From contig NZ_CP080203.1 of NCBI RefSeq assembly GCF_020424085.1, positions 1,922,001 through 1,986,000 of the forward strand: a stretch of 64,000 nucleotides of DNA, written 5' to 3'. The stretch is from Mycetocola spongiae (lineage in GTDB: Bacteria > Actinomycetota > Actinomycetes > Actinomycetales > Microbacteriaceae). Under the pieces are notes generated by a model. The model was not told where the DNA came from. It was given only the letters and a program-made list of their open reading frames with translations, and made no database searches. Shown piece by piece: positions 25,780-33,876 of the stretch; position 1 is the first letter of the stretch; each line of letters starts with the position of its first letter. The translations under genes and the position numbers were made by a program.

Positions 25780-26870
25780 GCCGGCCGCGCCCGCGGATCA
25801 GCGCCCGGGCCCGGCTCACGCTGAGCTATGCGCTATTTGTGATGATCGCGGGGGCCGTGGCCCTCGCGGTGATCTTTGTGGTGATGCGGTTCATCCCCGA
25901 TTATCCGCTGTCCTCCGCGCAGTTCCCGGAGATGGCGGCGGCCTCGCGCGGGGAGATCATGTCGGCGCTGCTGAACGCCTCGGTGCTCGCGATGGTTTTG
26001 CTCGCGGTGATTGGGCTCGGCGCGGGGTGGTTCATCTCGGGCCGCGTGCTGCGCCCGCTGCAAAATATTAACGATGCCGCGCGGCGCGCGGCGGAGGGTT
26101 CGCTGGGGCATCGGATCGCGCTGACCGGGCCGCGCGATGAGTTCACCGATCTCTCGGATACGTTTGACCATATGTTGGACCGCCTGCAGGCCTCATTTGA
26201 GGCGCAGCGCCGGTTCTCGGCAAACGCCTCGCATGAGCTGCGCACGCCGCTCGCGATCTCGCGCACGATGCTGGAGGTGGCGCGGGCCGATCCCGCGCAT
26301 CAGGACTATGACGTGCTGACCGCGCGGCTGCTGGAGGTGAACGAGCGCGGCTCGCGCATCGTCACGGCGCTGCTTGCCCTCTCCGAGATTGGTTCGGCCC
26401 GGCTGGTTCCGCTACGGCTGGATCTTGCGGCCATCGCGGAGGAGGCGGCGTCCACCGTCGCGGGCGAGGCCCGGCTCTCTGGCCGCGAGCTGCGCCTCGC
26501 GATGGGGCCCGCGCCGGTGAGCGGCGATGCCGATCTGCTGCGCCAGCTCACCCAGAACCTGCTGGAGAACGCGCTGCGGCACGGCGAGGGCGCGGTGATG
26601 CTCGGGGTGGAGAATGCGCCCGGGGGCGCGATCCTCACGGTGGACAGCGGCGGGGCGGTACTGGACCCGGAGCGGATCCACGCCTTTTTTGAACCGTTTA
26701 TGCGCGGTGGGGGCCGGCTGGCCGCGACCGCGGGTGCACCGCGCGGGCACGGCCTCGGGCTCGCGCTGGTGCGCCAGATTGCCGCGGCGCACGGCGCGGA
26801 GGTTACCGCGACCCCCGGGGAGGCCGGGGGCCTGCGGATGCGCGTGGTCTTTCCGGCGATCAGCGGCTAG
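25776..26870 (+). CDS. Sensor histidine kinase
   Basis: The 364-residue protein has two membrane segments (about residues 12-38 and 66-90) around a short extracellular loop, a HAMP domain (RVLRPLQNINDAARRAAEGS), the phospho-acceptor H box ANASHELRTPLA, and an ATPase domain with NLLENALRHG and GHGLGLALVRQIAAAHG. The small sensor loop resembles VanS-type and other cell-wall sensors. It is coupled to the response regulator by ATGA. Its stop shares CTAG with the small convergent gene at 26867. Confidence 0.92.
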   Translation: MSRPRPRISARARLTLSYALFVMIAGAVALAVIFVVMRFIPDYPLSSAQFPEMAAASRGEIMSALLNASVLAMVLLAVIGLGAGWFISGRVLRPLQNINDAARRAAEGSLGHRIALTGPRDEFTDLSDTFDHMLDRLQASFEAQRRFSANASHELRTPLAISRTMLEVARADPAHQDYDVLTARLLEVNERGSRIVTALLALSEIGSARLVPLRLDLAAIAEEAASTVAGEARLSGRELRLAMGPAPVSGDADLLRQLTQNLLENALRHGEGAVMLGVENAPGGAILTVDSGGAVLDPERIHAFFEPFMRGGGRLAATAGAPRGHGLGLALVRQIAAAHGAEVTATPGEAGGLRMRVVFPAISG

Positions 26871-27118
26871 GCCGCGGGGGCCGCCGGGGTCTTTTTGGGG
26901 CAGTGCAGCTGCGTGCGCTCCCCGCTGCGGTCCACGATGTGCTCGGACATCACGTTGCCGCAGATCGGGCACGGTGCCTGTGCCGTGGGAGGGAGCGGTT
27001 CCTCGTTAAACGGCCCGAGCGGCGGCGGCCCAATATAGGGTCGGAGTTTTCCGTTCAGCCAGTTTGTGAAGCCGCCCGCGGCTTTAATGCCACCGGGTTC
27101 ACCTTTAGTTCGTGCCAT
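26867..27118 (-). CDS. Small zinc-ribbon-like protein
   Basis: The 83-residue protein (MARTKGEPGGIKAAGGFTNW...) has one pair CPICG near residue 53 and a later H/C pair (QLHC), which could form a small zinc site. Its N-terminal half (LNGKLRPYIGPPPLGPF) is Pro-rich. It resembles small conserved actinobacterial proteins of unknown role. TACACT lies seven bases before the ATG at 27118, so it is probably leaderless. It diverges from the MarR gene at 27177. Confidence 0.65.
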   Translation of the reverse strand: MARTKGEPGGIKAAGGFTNWLNGKLRPYIGPPPLGPFNEEPLPPTAQAPCPICGNVMSEHIVDRSGERTQLHCPKKTPAAPAA

Positions 27119-27129
27119 AACTATTAGTG

Positions 27130-27150
27130 TATACGTATATTCGTTAGACT
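27130..27150 (+). promoter_or_regulatory. Palindrome and -10 box between the zinc-ribbon and MarR genes
   Basis: TATACGTATA (27130-27139) is a perfect 10-bp palindrome; TAGACT (27145-27150) is a -10 element for the MarR gene, while TACACT on the other strand serves the small gene. A MarR dimer bound at the palindrome would block both promoters. Confidence 0.55.
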
Positions 27151-27176
27151 GGGAGAAATCATCACGGGAGGACCGC

Positions 27177-27647
27177 ATGAGCAACGAAGAAGCAGACCTG
27201 CTCACCCTGGAAAACCAGGTGTGTTTTGCCCTCGCCGTGGCCTCGCGCAGCGTCCTCGCCCTCTACCGCCCCATCCTCGAACCGCTTGGGCTCACCCATC
27301 CGCAGTATCTGGTCATGCTGGCGCTCTGGGAGACCAGCCCACGCTCGGTAAAGGAGCTGGGCAGCGCGCTCGCGCTGGAGCCCCCCACCCTCTCGCCGCT
27401 CCTGAAGCGTCTGGAATCCGCCGGCCTGATCACCCGCACCCGCAGCGCCCGCGATGAGCGGGTCCTGGATATCGAGCTCACCGAGGCCGGCCGCGAACTG
27501 CGCGCGAGCGCCGAGAGAATCCCCCCGCGCATCATCGCCGAGCTGGGCATGAGCCTGCCCGAGCTGACCCATCTGCGCGAGACCCTGCACGATGTAATCC
27601 GCGCCGCCGATCCGGCCAGCCACCCCCTGAGCACGCCCGTCGGCTAA
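27177..27647 (+). CDS. MarR family regulator, OhrR-like
   Basis: The 156-residue protein is an OhrR-type MarR regulator: LENQVCFALAVASRSVLALY with the candidate peroxide-sensing Cys16, then LGLTHPQYLVMLALWE and a winged helix PPTLSPLLKRLESAGLITR with RDERVLDIELTEAG. In OhrR the equivalent Cys is oxidised by organic hydroperoxides, which releases DNA. ATG 27177 has GGGAGGA four bases upstream. The OsmC-family gene at 29074 is a possible regulated partner, though the Mn-exporter gene stands between them; the palindrome at 27130 suggests autoregulation. Confidence 0.85.
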   Translation: MSNEEADLLTLENQVCFALAVASRSVLALYRPILEPLGLTHPQYLVMLALWETSPRSVKELGSALALEPPTLSPLLKRLESAGLITRTRSARDERVLDIELTEAGRELRASAERIPPRIIAELGMSLPELTHLRETLHDVIRAADPASHPLSTPVG

Positions 27648-27686
27648 ACTTCGGTACACCGAATCCCTGATCAGAGCGTAATACGC

Positions 27687-27692
27687 TACACT
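27687..27692 (+). promoter_or_regulatory. -10 element preceding the Mn riboswitch
   Basis: TACACT lies about eight bases before the first base of the riboswitch P1 stem, placing the transcription start at about 27699. Confidence 0.5.
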
Positions 27693-27700
27693 GGACAGAT

Positions 27701-27819
27701 CGAAGGGGAGTAGCTCCCACCCTCGGAAAACCCAGGTTTTCCGAATAGGCGGTCTGTCGACATACTGGCGCAAGCCCGGCAGCCCACCCCGCCCCGCTGC
27801 AGGGCGAGCGAGACCTTCG
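27701..27819 (+). promoter_or_regulatory. yybP-ykoY manganese riboswitch
   Basis: P1 is formed by CGAAGG (27701-27706) and CCTTCG (27814-27819). Inside are the hallmark GGGGAGTAG (27705-27713), an internal hairpin CGGAAAACC...GGTTTTCCG, the GTCGACATACTGGCG segment of the second conserved loop and the GCGAGACCTTCG ending. These are the elements of the yybP-ykoY class, which binds Mn2+ in the pocket between two loops and usually turns on Mn export genes. CGGCCAC (27818-27824) pairs with GTGGCCG (27837-27843) and overlaps the 3' strand of P1, giving a mutually exclusive stem as expression platform. There is no T-run, so the control may act on translation or Rho. Confidence 0.85.
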
Positions 27820-27894
27820 GCCACATTATTGACCCCGTGGCCGGTCCCCTCGTTGCGATGAGTCAGGTTCCGGCCCGAGTACAGGAGCCACATC

Positions 27895-28986
27895 GTGACC
27901 GAAACCATCAAAACCCCCACCTCCGCCGAGGTCCGCCGCTGGCGCCGCTATCTGGCCGATGAGCGCGCCGAGGCCGCCGTGTATGGCGACCTCGCCGAAC
28001 GCCGCGAGGGCGAGGAGCGCGAGATCCTGCTGGGCCTGGTCGAGGCCGAGCGCCGCCACGAACAGCACTGGGTGGATCTCCTCGGCGAGCGCGTGGGCAG
28101 GCCGCGCCCCGTGGCCTTCCGCACGCGCTTTCGCTGCTTCCTGGCCCGCCACTTCGGTCCGGTATTTGTGCTGGCCCTGATGCAGCGCACCGAGGCCCGC
28201 TCCCCCTATAGCCAGGATGCCGACGCGACCGATGCGATGGCCGCCGATGAGCGCATCCACGAGGAGGTGGTGCGTGGGCTCGCCGCGCGCAGCCGCATCC
28301 AGCTCTCAGGGTCGTTCCGCGCCGCCGTATTTGGCGCCAATGACGGCCTCGTCTCCAACCTGGCCCTGGTGCTTGGTATGGCCGCGACCGGCGTGGGCAA
28401 CGGCGTGGTCCTCGCCGCGGGCGTCGCGGGCCTGCTGGCCGGGGCCCTCTCGATGGGCGCGGGAGAATACGTGTCGATGCGTTCGCAGCGGGAGCTGCTG
28501 GATGCCTCGACCCCCAACCCCGAGGCCAATACCGCGCTTCCCCACCTCGACGTTAACGCCAATGAGCTGGCGCTGGTCTATCGCGCACGCGGCATGAGCG
28601 AGGAGGAGGCCAATGAGCACGCCCTCGAGACGCTGACCGATCTGGAGTGCGCCCACGAGGAGATCCGCGAGGCCGCCGAGCGCGCCCCCGAGCCCGAGCA
28701 CGAATCGCTGGGCACCGCGTGGGGCGCGGCGATCTCCAGCTTCTGTTTTTTTGCCTCGGGCGCGATCATCCCGGTGCTGCCGTATCTATTTGGGATGGGC
28801 GGCATCGGGGCCGTGCTGATGGCCGCGGGCCTGGTGGGTGCCGCGCTGCTGGGCACCGGGGCGGTTGTGGGTGTGCTGAGTGGGGCCTCCCCGCTCAAGC
28901 GCGCCCTGCGCCAGCTCGCAATCGGATTTGGGGCCGCGGGCATCACCTATGCCCTGGGTCTGCTCTTTGATACCGGCGCTCTCTAA
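27895..28986 (+). CDS. Ferritin-like/VIT1-CCC1 fusion, Fe/Mn exporter (MbfA type)
   Basis: The 363-residue protein has an N-terminal rubrerythrin/ferritin-like domain (residues about 15-140, with the metal ligands in DERAEAAVYGDL and LVEAERRHEQHW) and a C-terminal VIT1/CCC1 transporter domain with five membrane helices (FGANDGLVSNLALVLGMAAT, GALSMGAGEYVSMRSQRELL). This layout matches membrane-bound ferritin A proteins that export iron or manganese. The GTG start at 27895 has AGGAG seven bases upstream. The Mn riboswitch directly in front indicates that Mn2+ is the physiological substrate, or at least the inducer. Some MbfA transporters act on iron as well. Confidence 0.9.
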   Translation: MTETIKTPTSAEVRRWRRYLADERAEAAVYGDLAERREGEEREILLGLVEAERRHEQHWVDLLGERVGRPRPVAFRTRFRCFLARHFGPVFVLALMQRTEARSPYSQDADATDAMAADERIHEEVVRGLAARSRIQLSGSFRAAVFGANDGLVSNLALVLGMAATGVGNGVVLAAGVAGLLAGALSMGAGEYVSMRSQRELLDASTPNPEANTALPHLDVNANELALVYRARGMSEEEANEHALETLTDLECAHEEIREAAERAPEPEHESLGTAWGAAISSFCFFASGAIIPVLPYLFGMGGIGAVLMAAGLVGAALLGTGAVVGVLSGASPLKRALRQLAIGFGAAGITYALGLLFDTGAL

Positions 28987-28998
28987 CCCCTAACGCCG

Positions 28999-29052
28999 GG
29001 GGCCCGGGTGCCGCGCGTCTTTTGAACGCGCGGCACCCGGGCCCCTTTGTTT
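28999..29052. terminator. Strong bidirectional terminator
   Basis: A 19-bp perfect GC stem (28999-29017 with 29027-29045) with a 9-base loop is followed by TTTGTTT. It separates the convergent exporter and OsmC genes. Confidence 0.9.
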
Positions 29053-29073
29053 ACCTCCCCCCGGAGGAAATCC

Positions 29074-29628
29074 CTAGGCGGTGATGAGGGTGGTGGCCAC
29101 GGGCGTGGGGTTCTGGAAGAGATCCAGCACGGGGCAGTGGGCATCCACGGCGGCCTTCAGCTCGGCATAGCGCTCGGCGCTCTCGGGGCCGGTGATGGTG
29201 ACGTTAATGCGGATATCGGAGAAGCCGGGGCGCAGGGTCTCGTCGATGCCAAAGAGCTTGCGGACATCAAGATCGCCATCGGCCTCGGCGGTGATGCTGT
29301 TGATCACGATGCCCAGGGCCTCGGCATAGAGGCGATAGACCACAACGTGGCAACCGATCAGCGCACCGAGGGCGTATTCCACGGGGTTCGCGCCGGTGTT
29401 TTCGCCGCCGAGCCCGGCGGGCTCGTCCACGATGAACTCGTGACCGCCGGCGCGCACGCGGGTGGCCACGCCACCCTCGGCCACGCCGCTCGCGGAGGGG
29501 TGGATGGTGGCCGCGGCGGGATTCGCGGCGATGCGCTCATGCCAGGCGGCACCGGCGGTTCCGAGGCGCTCGGAGCGGGCGGCGGCCACATCGGCCGCGG
29601 AGAGGGTGGGTGCGCTGAGAGAGGTCAT
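29074..29628 (-). CDS. OsmC family protein
   Basis: The 184-residue protein is an OsmC/Ohr-type protein: EFIVDEPAGLGGENTGANPV, then EYALGALIGCHVVVYRLYAE with the first Cys, and AVDAHCPVLDLFQNPTPV with the second. Two such cysteines reduce organic hydroperoxides in this family. The CPVLD ending fits the OsmC-like subgroup rather than classical Ohr. ATG 29628 has no strong ribosome binding site (CGATAGTTTTTC upstream is A/T-rich). The OhrR-like regulator about 1.5 kb to the left could control it. Confidence 0.87.
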   Translation of the reverse strand: MTSLSAPTLSAADVAAARSERLGTAGAAWHERIAANPAAATIHPSASGVAEGGVATRVRAGGHEFIVDEPAGLGGENTGANPVEYALGALIGCHVVVYRLYAEALGIVINSITAEADGDLDVRKLFGIDETLRPGFSDIRINVTITGPESAERYAELKAAVDAHCPVLDLFQNPTPVATTLITA

Positions 29629-29909
29629 GCAACGACGATAGTTTTTCCGCGCCTTGCCCGCCAGCATGCGCGTCACGCAAGGTAATACGCCCCGAAAAAC
29701 CCTTCCGGAAACACAGCAATCTCGCAACCGCCTGGGGTTTAAAAAACAGGTTCGGGGGATAACTTTTGGGCGGCGTAACGCGCATGACATCCGCGCCGAG
29801 CCACGAAGGGGGATCTTCACAGTGTCTCCTTCGCGCGCAAAAACGCATCCGCGCCTACGCCGGTGGCCCCCTCTGCGGGCCGCCGGAATCAACCCGAACG
29901 GAGAAACAC
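29629..29909. other. Divergent intergenic region OsmC / YcaQ1
   Basis: About 280 bases without a supported gene. It must hold the two divergent promoters. A CCTTGC...GCAAGG inverted repeat (about 29658-29688) lies close to the OsmC start and is a possible operator. Confidence 0.4.
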
Positions 29910-31085
29910 TTGTCCACCATGCATAAACCCCCGGTAGCCGCACTGGATCTGAACCTCGAGGAGGCCCGCACCCTGGCCGTTACCGCGCAGGGGGTCCCCG
30001 GCGCCGGCGCAGACCCGCTGCAGGTTCTGCGCACCCTGGGCCTCATTCAGCTGGACGCCCTGGCCCGTGTGGATCGCGCACACAGGCTCACCGTGCTGGC
30101 GCGGCTTCCGCGCGAGGCCCGCGCGGCAGATATCGACGGCGCGCTGTGGTCGCGCGCCGAGGCGCTCTCCTTTGAAACCTATACACACGCCGCGGTGCTC
30201 ATCCCGATCGAGGACTGGCCCCTCTTCCATCTCTTCCGCTCGCTGGCCACCAAGCGCCGCGATTCCCCCGCGCTCGCGACGCTGCGTAGCGTGCGTGATT
30301 TTGTGGCCGAGAGTAACCACGGCGTGACGCTGCGCCGGATCGAGGAGTCCGCAGCCAAGAGCTGCGCGGGCGATTGTATCGAGGGCAAGCGCGCGGCCGA
30401 ACACCTGGTGTGGCGCGGCGATCTGGTCACCACCGATCGCCGCCTGAACCGCCGCATCTACGATATTCCCGAGCGCCGCATCCCCCGCGAGATCGCCGAG
30501 ACCCGCCTCGAGTACGAGGATACGGTTGCGGGCCTGACCGATCGTGCGGTGCGCTCACTCGGGATCGCCACGCTGGGCGATGTGGCCCATTTTTATAACC
30601 TCGCGCTCCCCCACGCCCGCGCGGGCCTGGCGCTGGGTACCTCCATTCCGGTCACCGTGGACGGCTGGGACGAAACCTCCTGGGTTCCGGCGGAGGCCTG
30701 CCCGCTGCTCGCCGGGGGCTCCTGCGCGCCGGGCGATGGCCCGCTGATCTGCCCGGAGATCGCGGCCGAACCGCGGTTCATCGGCCCGTTTGACCCGCTC
30801 ATCCGCGATCGCGAGCGCGCCCGCCGGCTCTTCGATTTTGACTATACATTTGAGGCCTATAAGCCCGCGGCCAAGCGCGTATACGGACATTATGTGTTGG
30901 GGGTGCTGCTGGGTTCGGAATTCCTCGGCCGGGTGGATGCCCGCCGCGAGGGAAAGAAGCTGCGGATCGCGCGCGAGTTTGTGGAACCCAATCAGTGCCC
31001 GATCATCTTCCATGAGGCGGTGGGGGACGCCCTCGAGACCCTCGCCGAGCAGATGGAGCTCACGCCCGTGCGCGGCGAGGACTAG
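29910..31085 (+). CDS. YcaQ/AlkX-type DNA glycosylase (HTH_42 superfamily), copy 1
   Basis: The 391-residue protein belongs to the winged-helix YcaQ/AlkZ glycosylase superfamily: GLIQLDALARVDRAHRLTVLARL contains the catalytic QxD motif (QLD), and the C-terminal block FIGPFDPLIRDRERARRLFDF with FEAYKPAAKRVYGHYVLGVL is the family signature. Members remove bulky adducts and unhook interstrand crosslinks. The TTG start at 29910 lies six bases after GGAG and precedes the ATG at 29919; TTG gives a proper spacing. It is followed 49 bases later by a paralogue. Confidence 0.87.
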   Translation: MSTMHKPPVAALDLNLEEARTLAVTAQGVPGAGADPLQVLRTLGLIQLDALARVDRAHRLTVLARLPREARAADIDGALWSRAEALSFETYTHAAVLIPIEDWPLFHLFRSLATKRRDSPALATLRSVRDFVAESNHGVTLRRIEESAAKSCAGDCIEGKRAAEHLVWRGDLVTTDRRLNRRIYDIPERRIPREIAETRLEYEDTVAGLTDRAVRSLGIATLGDVAHFYNLALPHARAGLALGTSIPVTVDGWDETSWVPAEACPLLAGGSCAPGDGPLICPEIAAEPRFIGPFDPLIRDRERARRLFDFDYTFEAYKPAAKRVYGHYVLGVLLGSEFLGRVDARREGKKLRIAREFVEPNQCPIIFHEAVGDALETLAEQMELTPVRGED

Positions 31086-31122
31086 CCGGGCAATCGGGCC
31101 CGGCGCTGTCCGGGGCATCCGC

Positions 31123-31128
31123 TAGCCT
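31123..31128 (+). promoter_or_regulatory. -10 element, leaderless second YcaQ gene
   Basis: TAGCCT, then GGGATC, then GTG at 31135. The element lies in the 49-base gap, so the second copy has its own promoter. Confidence 0.5.
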
Positions 31129-31134
31129 GGGATC

Positions 31135-32274
31135 GTGATCAGCACCCAGGGGCCGGGCCCGGAAATTACCGCGGAGCGGGCTCGCTCCCTCGCGCTCGAG
31201 GCGCAGTTTGCGCCGGGCGAGCGCGCGGGGGCCGCGGAGGTTTTTCACCGCCTCGGGGTGCTCCAGCTTGATCCCCTGCGCCGGGTAGACCGCGCCCATC
31301 GCCTCACCCTGCTCAGCCGCCTGCCCTCCTCCGCCGGTATCCACACGGTGGATTCCGCGCTGTGGCCGGGCCCCGCCGTCACCTTTGAGCTGCTCAACGG
31401 CGTGGCCTGCGTATATCCGCTCGCGCACTGGCCCCTCTTTGCCCCCATCCGAGCCCGCCTGGCCGCGCGCCCCAATGCCCCCGAGGCGGCGGAGGCCGCC
31501 GAGATTCTGGCGCTCGTGGCGGAGCATCCCGCGGGCGTCACGATCGGCGTGCTGGAGCACGAGGGCCGGCGCACCGCGGGCTGGGAGTGGTCGCGACGCA
31601 AATGGGTCGCGGAGTTTCTGGTGCGCACGGGCGCGCTGGTGGTCACCCACCGGATCGAGGGGCAGCGGGTCTTTGATCTGCCCGAGCGCCGCATTCCGGC
31701 GGAGCTGCTGCACGCGGAGCTCTCCCCCGAGGCCACGCTTGCGTCCCTCGGCGGGCTGGGGATCGCCTCCCTTGGCATCGCCACCGCGCGCGATCTGGCC
31801 CGCCACTACGGCCTGTCCCGGGTGGAGGCGGTGCGCGCGCTGGAGCTCTCCGCCGCGGTCCCGGTGCGGGTAGCCGGCTGGGCCGATCCGGCCTGGGTAT
31901 CCCCCGCGGCCGCCGAGCGCCTCGCGGCCCCCGCCGCGGCGCTCCCGAGCCGCCTGATCGGCCCGTTTGATTCGCTGCTGCGCGACCGCGATCGCGCGCG
32001 CCGAGTTTTTAGTTTTGACTATCTTTTTGAGGCCTATAAGCCCGCCGAGACCCGCGTCTACGGACACTACGTACTGGGCGTGCTGCACGGCGGTCGTTTT
32101 GTGGGCCGCGTGGACGCCCAGCGCACCGGGGGTGAGCTGCTGCTGCGCGGCGAGTTCCCGGAGGCGGGCATTCCCGCGCGCAGCTTTGCCGCGGGCGTGG
32201 ATCGCGCCTCCCGCACGCTGGCGCGCCAGCTCCGGGTGGCCCCGGCCCGCGGCCCGGCCTCCCCCGCGGCCTAG
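31135..32274 (+). CDS. YcaQ/AlkX-type DNA glycosylase (HTH_42 superfamily), copy 2
   Basis: The 379-residue protein is a diverged paralogue of the preceding gene, with the same catalytic motif in GVLQLDPLRRVDRAHRL and the same C-terminal signature LIGPFDSLLRDRDRARRVF and FEAYKPAETRVYGHYVLGVL. In the middle region the two proteins differ strongly. QxD in both copies suggests both are active; in the AlkZ subgroup the motif is QxQ. It starts with GTG, with no ribosome binding site but a -10 six bases upstream. Two tandem copies imply different lesions or an adaptive duplication. Confidence 0.85.
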   Translation: MISTQGPGPEITAERARSLALEAQFAPGERAGAAEVFHRLGVLQLDPLRRVDRAHRLTLLSRLPSSAGIHTVDSALWPGPAVTFELLNGVACVYPLAHWPLFAPIRARLAARPNAPEAAEAAEILALVAEHPAGVTIGVLEHEGRRTAGWEWSRRKWVAEFLVRTGALVVTHRIEGQRVFDLPERRIPAELLHAELSPEATLASLGGLGIASLGIATARDLARHYGLSRVEAVRALELSAAVPVRVAGWADPAWVSPAAAERLAAPAAALPSRLIGPFDSLLRDRDRARRVFSFDYLFEAYKPAETRVYGHYVLGVLHGGRFVGRVDAQRTGGELLLRGEFPEAGIPARSFAAGVDRASRTLARQLRVAPARGPASPAA

Positions 32275-32285
32275 CCCGGGCACGC

Positions 32286-32314
32286 AAAAGGGCCCCGGAA
32301 TCCGGGGCCCTTTT
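32286..32314. terminator. Bidirectional terminator between YcaQ2 and tRNA-Ser
   Basis: AAAAGGGCCCCGGA and its inverse TCCGGGGCCCTTTT (one unpaired base between) serve both the + gene and the minus-strand tRNA. Confidence 0.9.
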
Positions 32315-32323
32315 ATCCTGTGG

Positions 32324-32413
32324 TGGCGGAGACGGCGGGATTTGAACCCGCGGTCCCCATTCAGGGACTCCACCTTAGCAGGGTGGTGCACTAGGCCACT
32401 ATGCGACGTCTCC
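32324..32413 (-). tRNA. tRNA-Ser (anticodon GCT)
   Basis: The minus strand gives acceptor GGAGACG/CGTCTCC, anticodon loop CTGCTAA (GCT), a long variable arm GTCCCTGAATGGGGAC as in class II tRNAs, T-arm GGTTCAAATCC and an encoded CCA. Confidence 0.95.
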
Positions 32414-32568
32414 GTACGTTCTCCGAGGAGAGGTACGGCATAAGCATATCCGAACCGGGCCGAGGTTCCGAATCCTGGCGGGAGTTTCTTTTCTCTCGCG
32501 TGGCGGATTCGCCCGGAAAGCACGGCGCGCGGGCCCCGGGGATGCCGGGACCCGCGCGCCGACGCGGC

Positions 32569-33876
32569 CTAGCGCTTGGGCTTGGCGTTACCCGCGGAGC
32601 AGGTAAACTCGCCCGCGGTCTGGCCCTGCACGCTCGGCGGGAGCACCACGGCGCCGCCGTCGGTCGGGGCCAGCGTGCCGGTGCCGGCGTCCGGCGTGGC
32701 CGGAGCCTGCGTGGCCGGCGCCTGCGTGGCCGGGGCCTGCGTGGCGCTCTCGGTCGGGGCGCCCGGGGTGGCCGGGTCCTCCTTTACCGAGCCGAGCCCG
32801 GTATCGCCCGAGAGCGAGATGGGCTTATCCCCGCTGATCGCGGCGAAGAGCTCATCGGCCGGGCCCTTCAGCGGGAGCACACCACTCTGCCCACCCGAGC
32901 TGCCCAGGGCATTGGGATACTGCACAAAAACAACCTGCTCCAGCGGAATCGCCTTCAGCGCCAGCGCGATCTGCACCATCGTATTGATGTTATTCAGGTT
33001 GCTGGACAGCGTCATATTGCTCACGGCCGCCTTGGCGATCGAGAAGAGTTTGGTGGGATCGGAGAGCGTGGCGGAGTCCTTGAGCTCGCGCACCAGCGCC
33101 GAGAGGAATACCTGCTGATTGCTGATCCGGCCCAGATCGGAGCCATCGCCCACACCGTGCCGGGTGCGCAGGAACTGCAGCGCGTCCAGGCCCTGCAGGT
33201 TATGCATTCCGGGCTCCAGGAACGTGCCGGTATAGCGGTCGGAGATCTCCTGTGCCACACAGACCTCCACGCCACCCACGGCATTGGAGAGCTCAATCAC
33301 GCCGTTAAACTGCACCTCGGCGGCAAAGGGGATGGAGAGGTTGGTGAGCTTTTCCACGGTGGACACCGTGCAGGCCAGGCCGCCGCGGGCCAGCGTGGAG
33401 TTGATCTTCGCGGAACGCATCGCGGGATATTTCTGCCCGTCCGGCCCCACACACTCGGGCACATCCACAAACATGTCCCGCGGGAAGCTCACGACCGAGG
33501 CGGCGCTGTGGTCCTCGGAGATATGCAGCAGCATCGTGACGTCGTTCAGCACGCCCGTTTCCTTGGTGGGGTCACCAAAGGAGGGGTCCTGGCCCTGCCG
33601 GCTATCGCTGCCCACGAGCAGTAGATTCACGCCGCCCTTGATCTCATCGATCGGCGGGACCTCGGCGGTATTGGACAGGGTCACGGAGGGCTTCGCGGTA
33701 TTCACGATATCCCAGGCCGCATAGGCGGCCACACCCGCACCGCTGACCATGACCACGGCCAGGGCGGCCGCGGTGGCCTTAATGCCCGTGAGCCACGGGG
33801 AGGACTTCCGGAGGCGTCCGTGGCGGGCGCCGGGCACGGCCGCGGACTGCTGAGAGCGTTGATGAGCGGGACTCAC
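32569..33876 (-). CDS. LytR-CpsA-Psr (LCP) family cell-wall polymer ligase
   Basis: The 435-residue protein has one N-terminal membrane segment (residues about 35-62) and the LCP domain: GGVNLLLVGSDSRQ, VVSFPRDMFVDVP with the catalytic Arg, and RTRHGVGDGSDLGRISNQQV. LCP enzymes join undecaprenyl-linked polymers to peptidoglycan or to arabinogalactan-like carriers outside the membrane. After the domain comes a Pro/Ala/Thr-rich tail with ATQAP repeats. The GTG start at 33876 has AAAGGAG four bases upstream, favoured over ATG 33900. It lies next to a giant wall-anchored protein, both on the minus strand. Confidence 0.9.
   Translation of the reverse strand: MSPAHQRSQQSAAVPGARHGRLRKSSPWLTGIKATAAALAVVMVSGAGVAAYAAWDIVNTAKPSVTLSNTAEVPPIDEIKGGVNLLLVGSDSRQGQDPSFGDPTKETGVLNDVTMLLHISEDHSAASVVSFPRDMFVDVPECVGPDGQKYPAMRSAKINSTLARGGLACTVSTVEKLTNLSIPFAAEVQFNGVIELSNAVGGVEVCVAQEISDRYTGTFLEPGMHNLQGLDALQFLRTRHGVGDGSDLGRISNQQVFLSALVRELKDSATLSDPTKLFSIAKAAVSNMTLSSNLNNINTMVQIALALKAIPLEQVVFVQYPNALGSSGGQSGVLPLKGPADELFAAISGDKPISLSGDTGLGSVKEDPATPGAPTESATQAPATQAPATQAPATPDAGTGTLAPTDGGAVVLPPSVQGQTAGEFTCSAGNAKPKR
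32693..32746. repeat. 18-base tandem repeats encoding ATQAP units
   Basis: Three units of 18 bases encode ATQAP(A) in the C-terminal tail of the LCP protein, where length may vary between strains. Confidence 0.7.

Noticed and set aside
32693-32746. Tandem 18-base repeats as a possible CRISPR array
   Set aside because: They are in frame within the LCP gene, have no spacers and encode a Pro/Ala/Thr tail.
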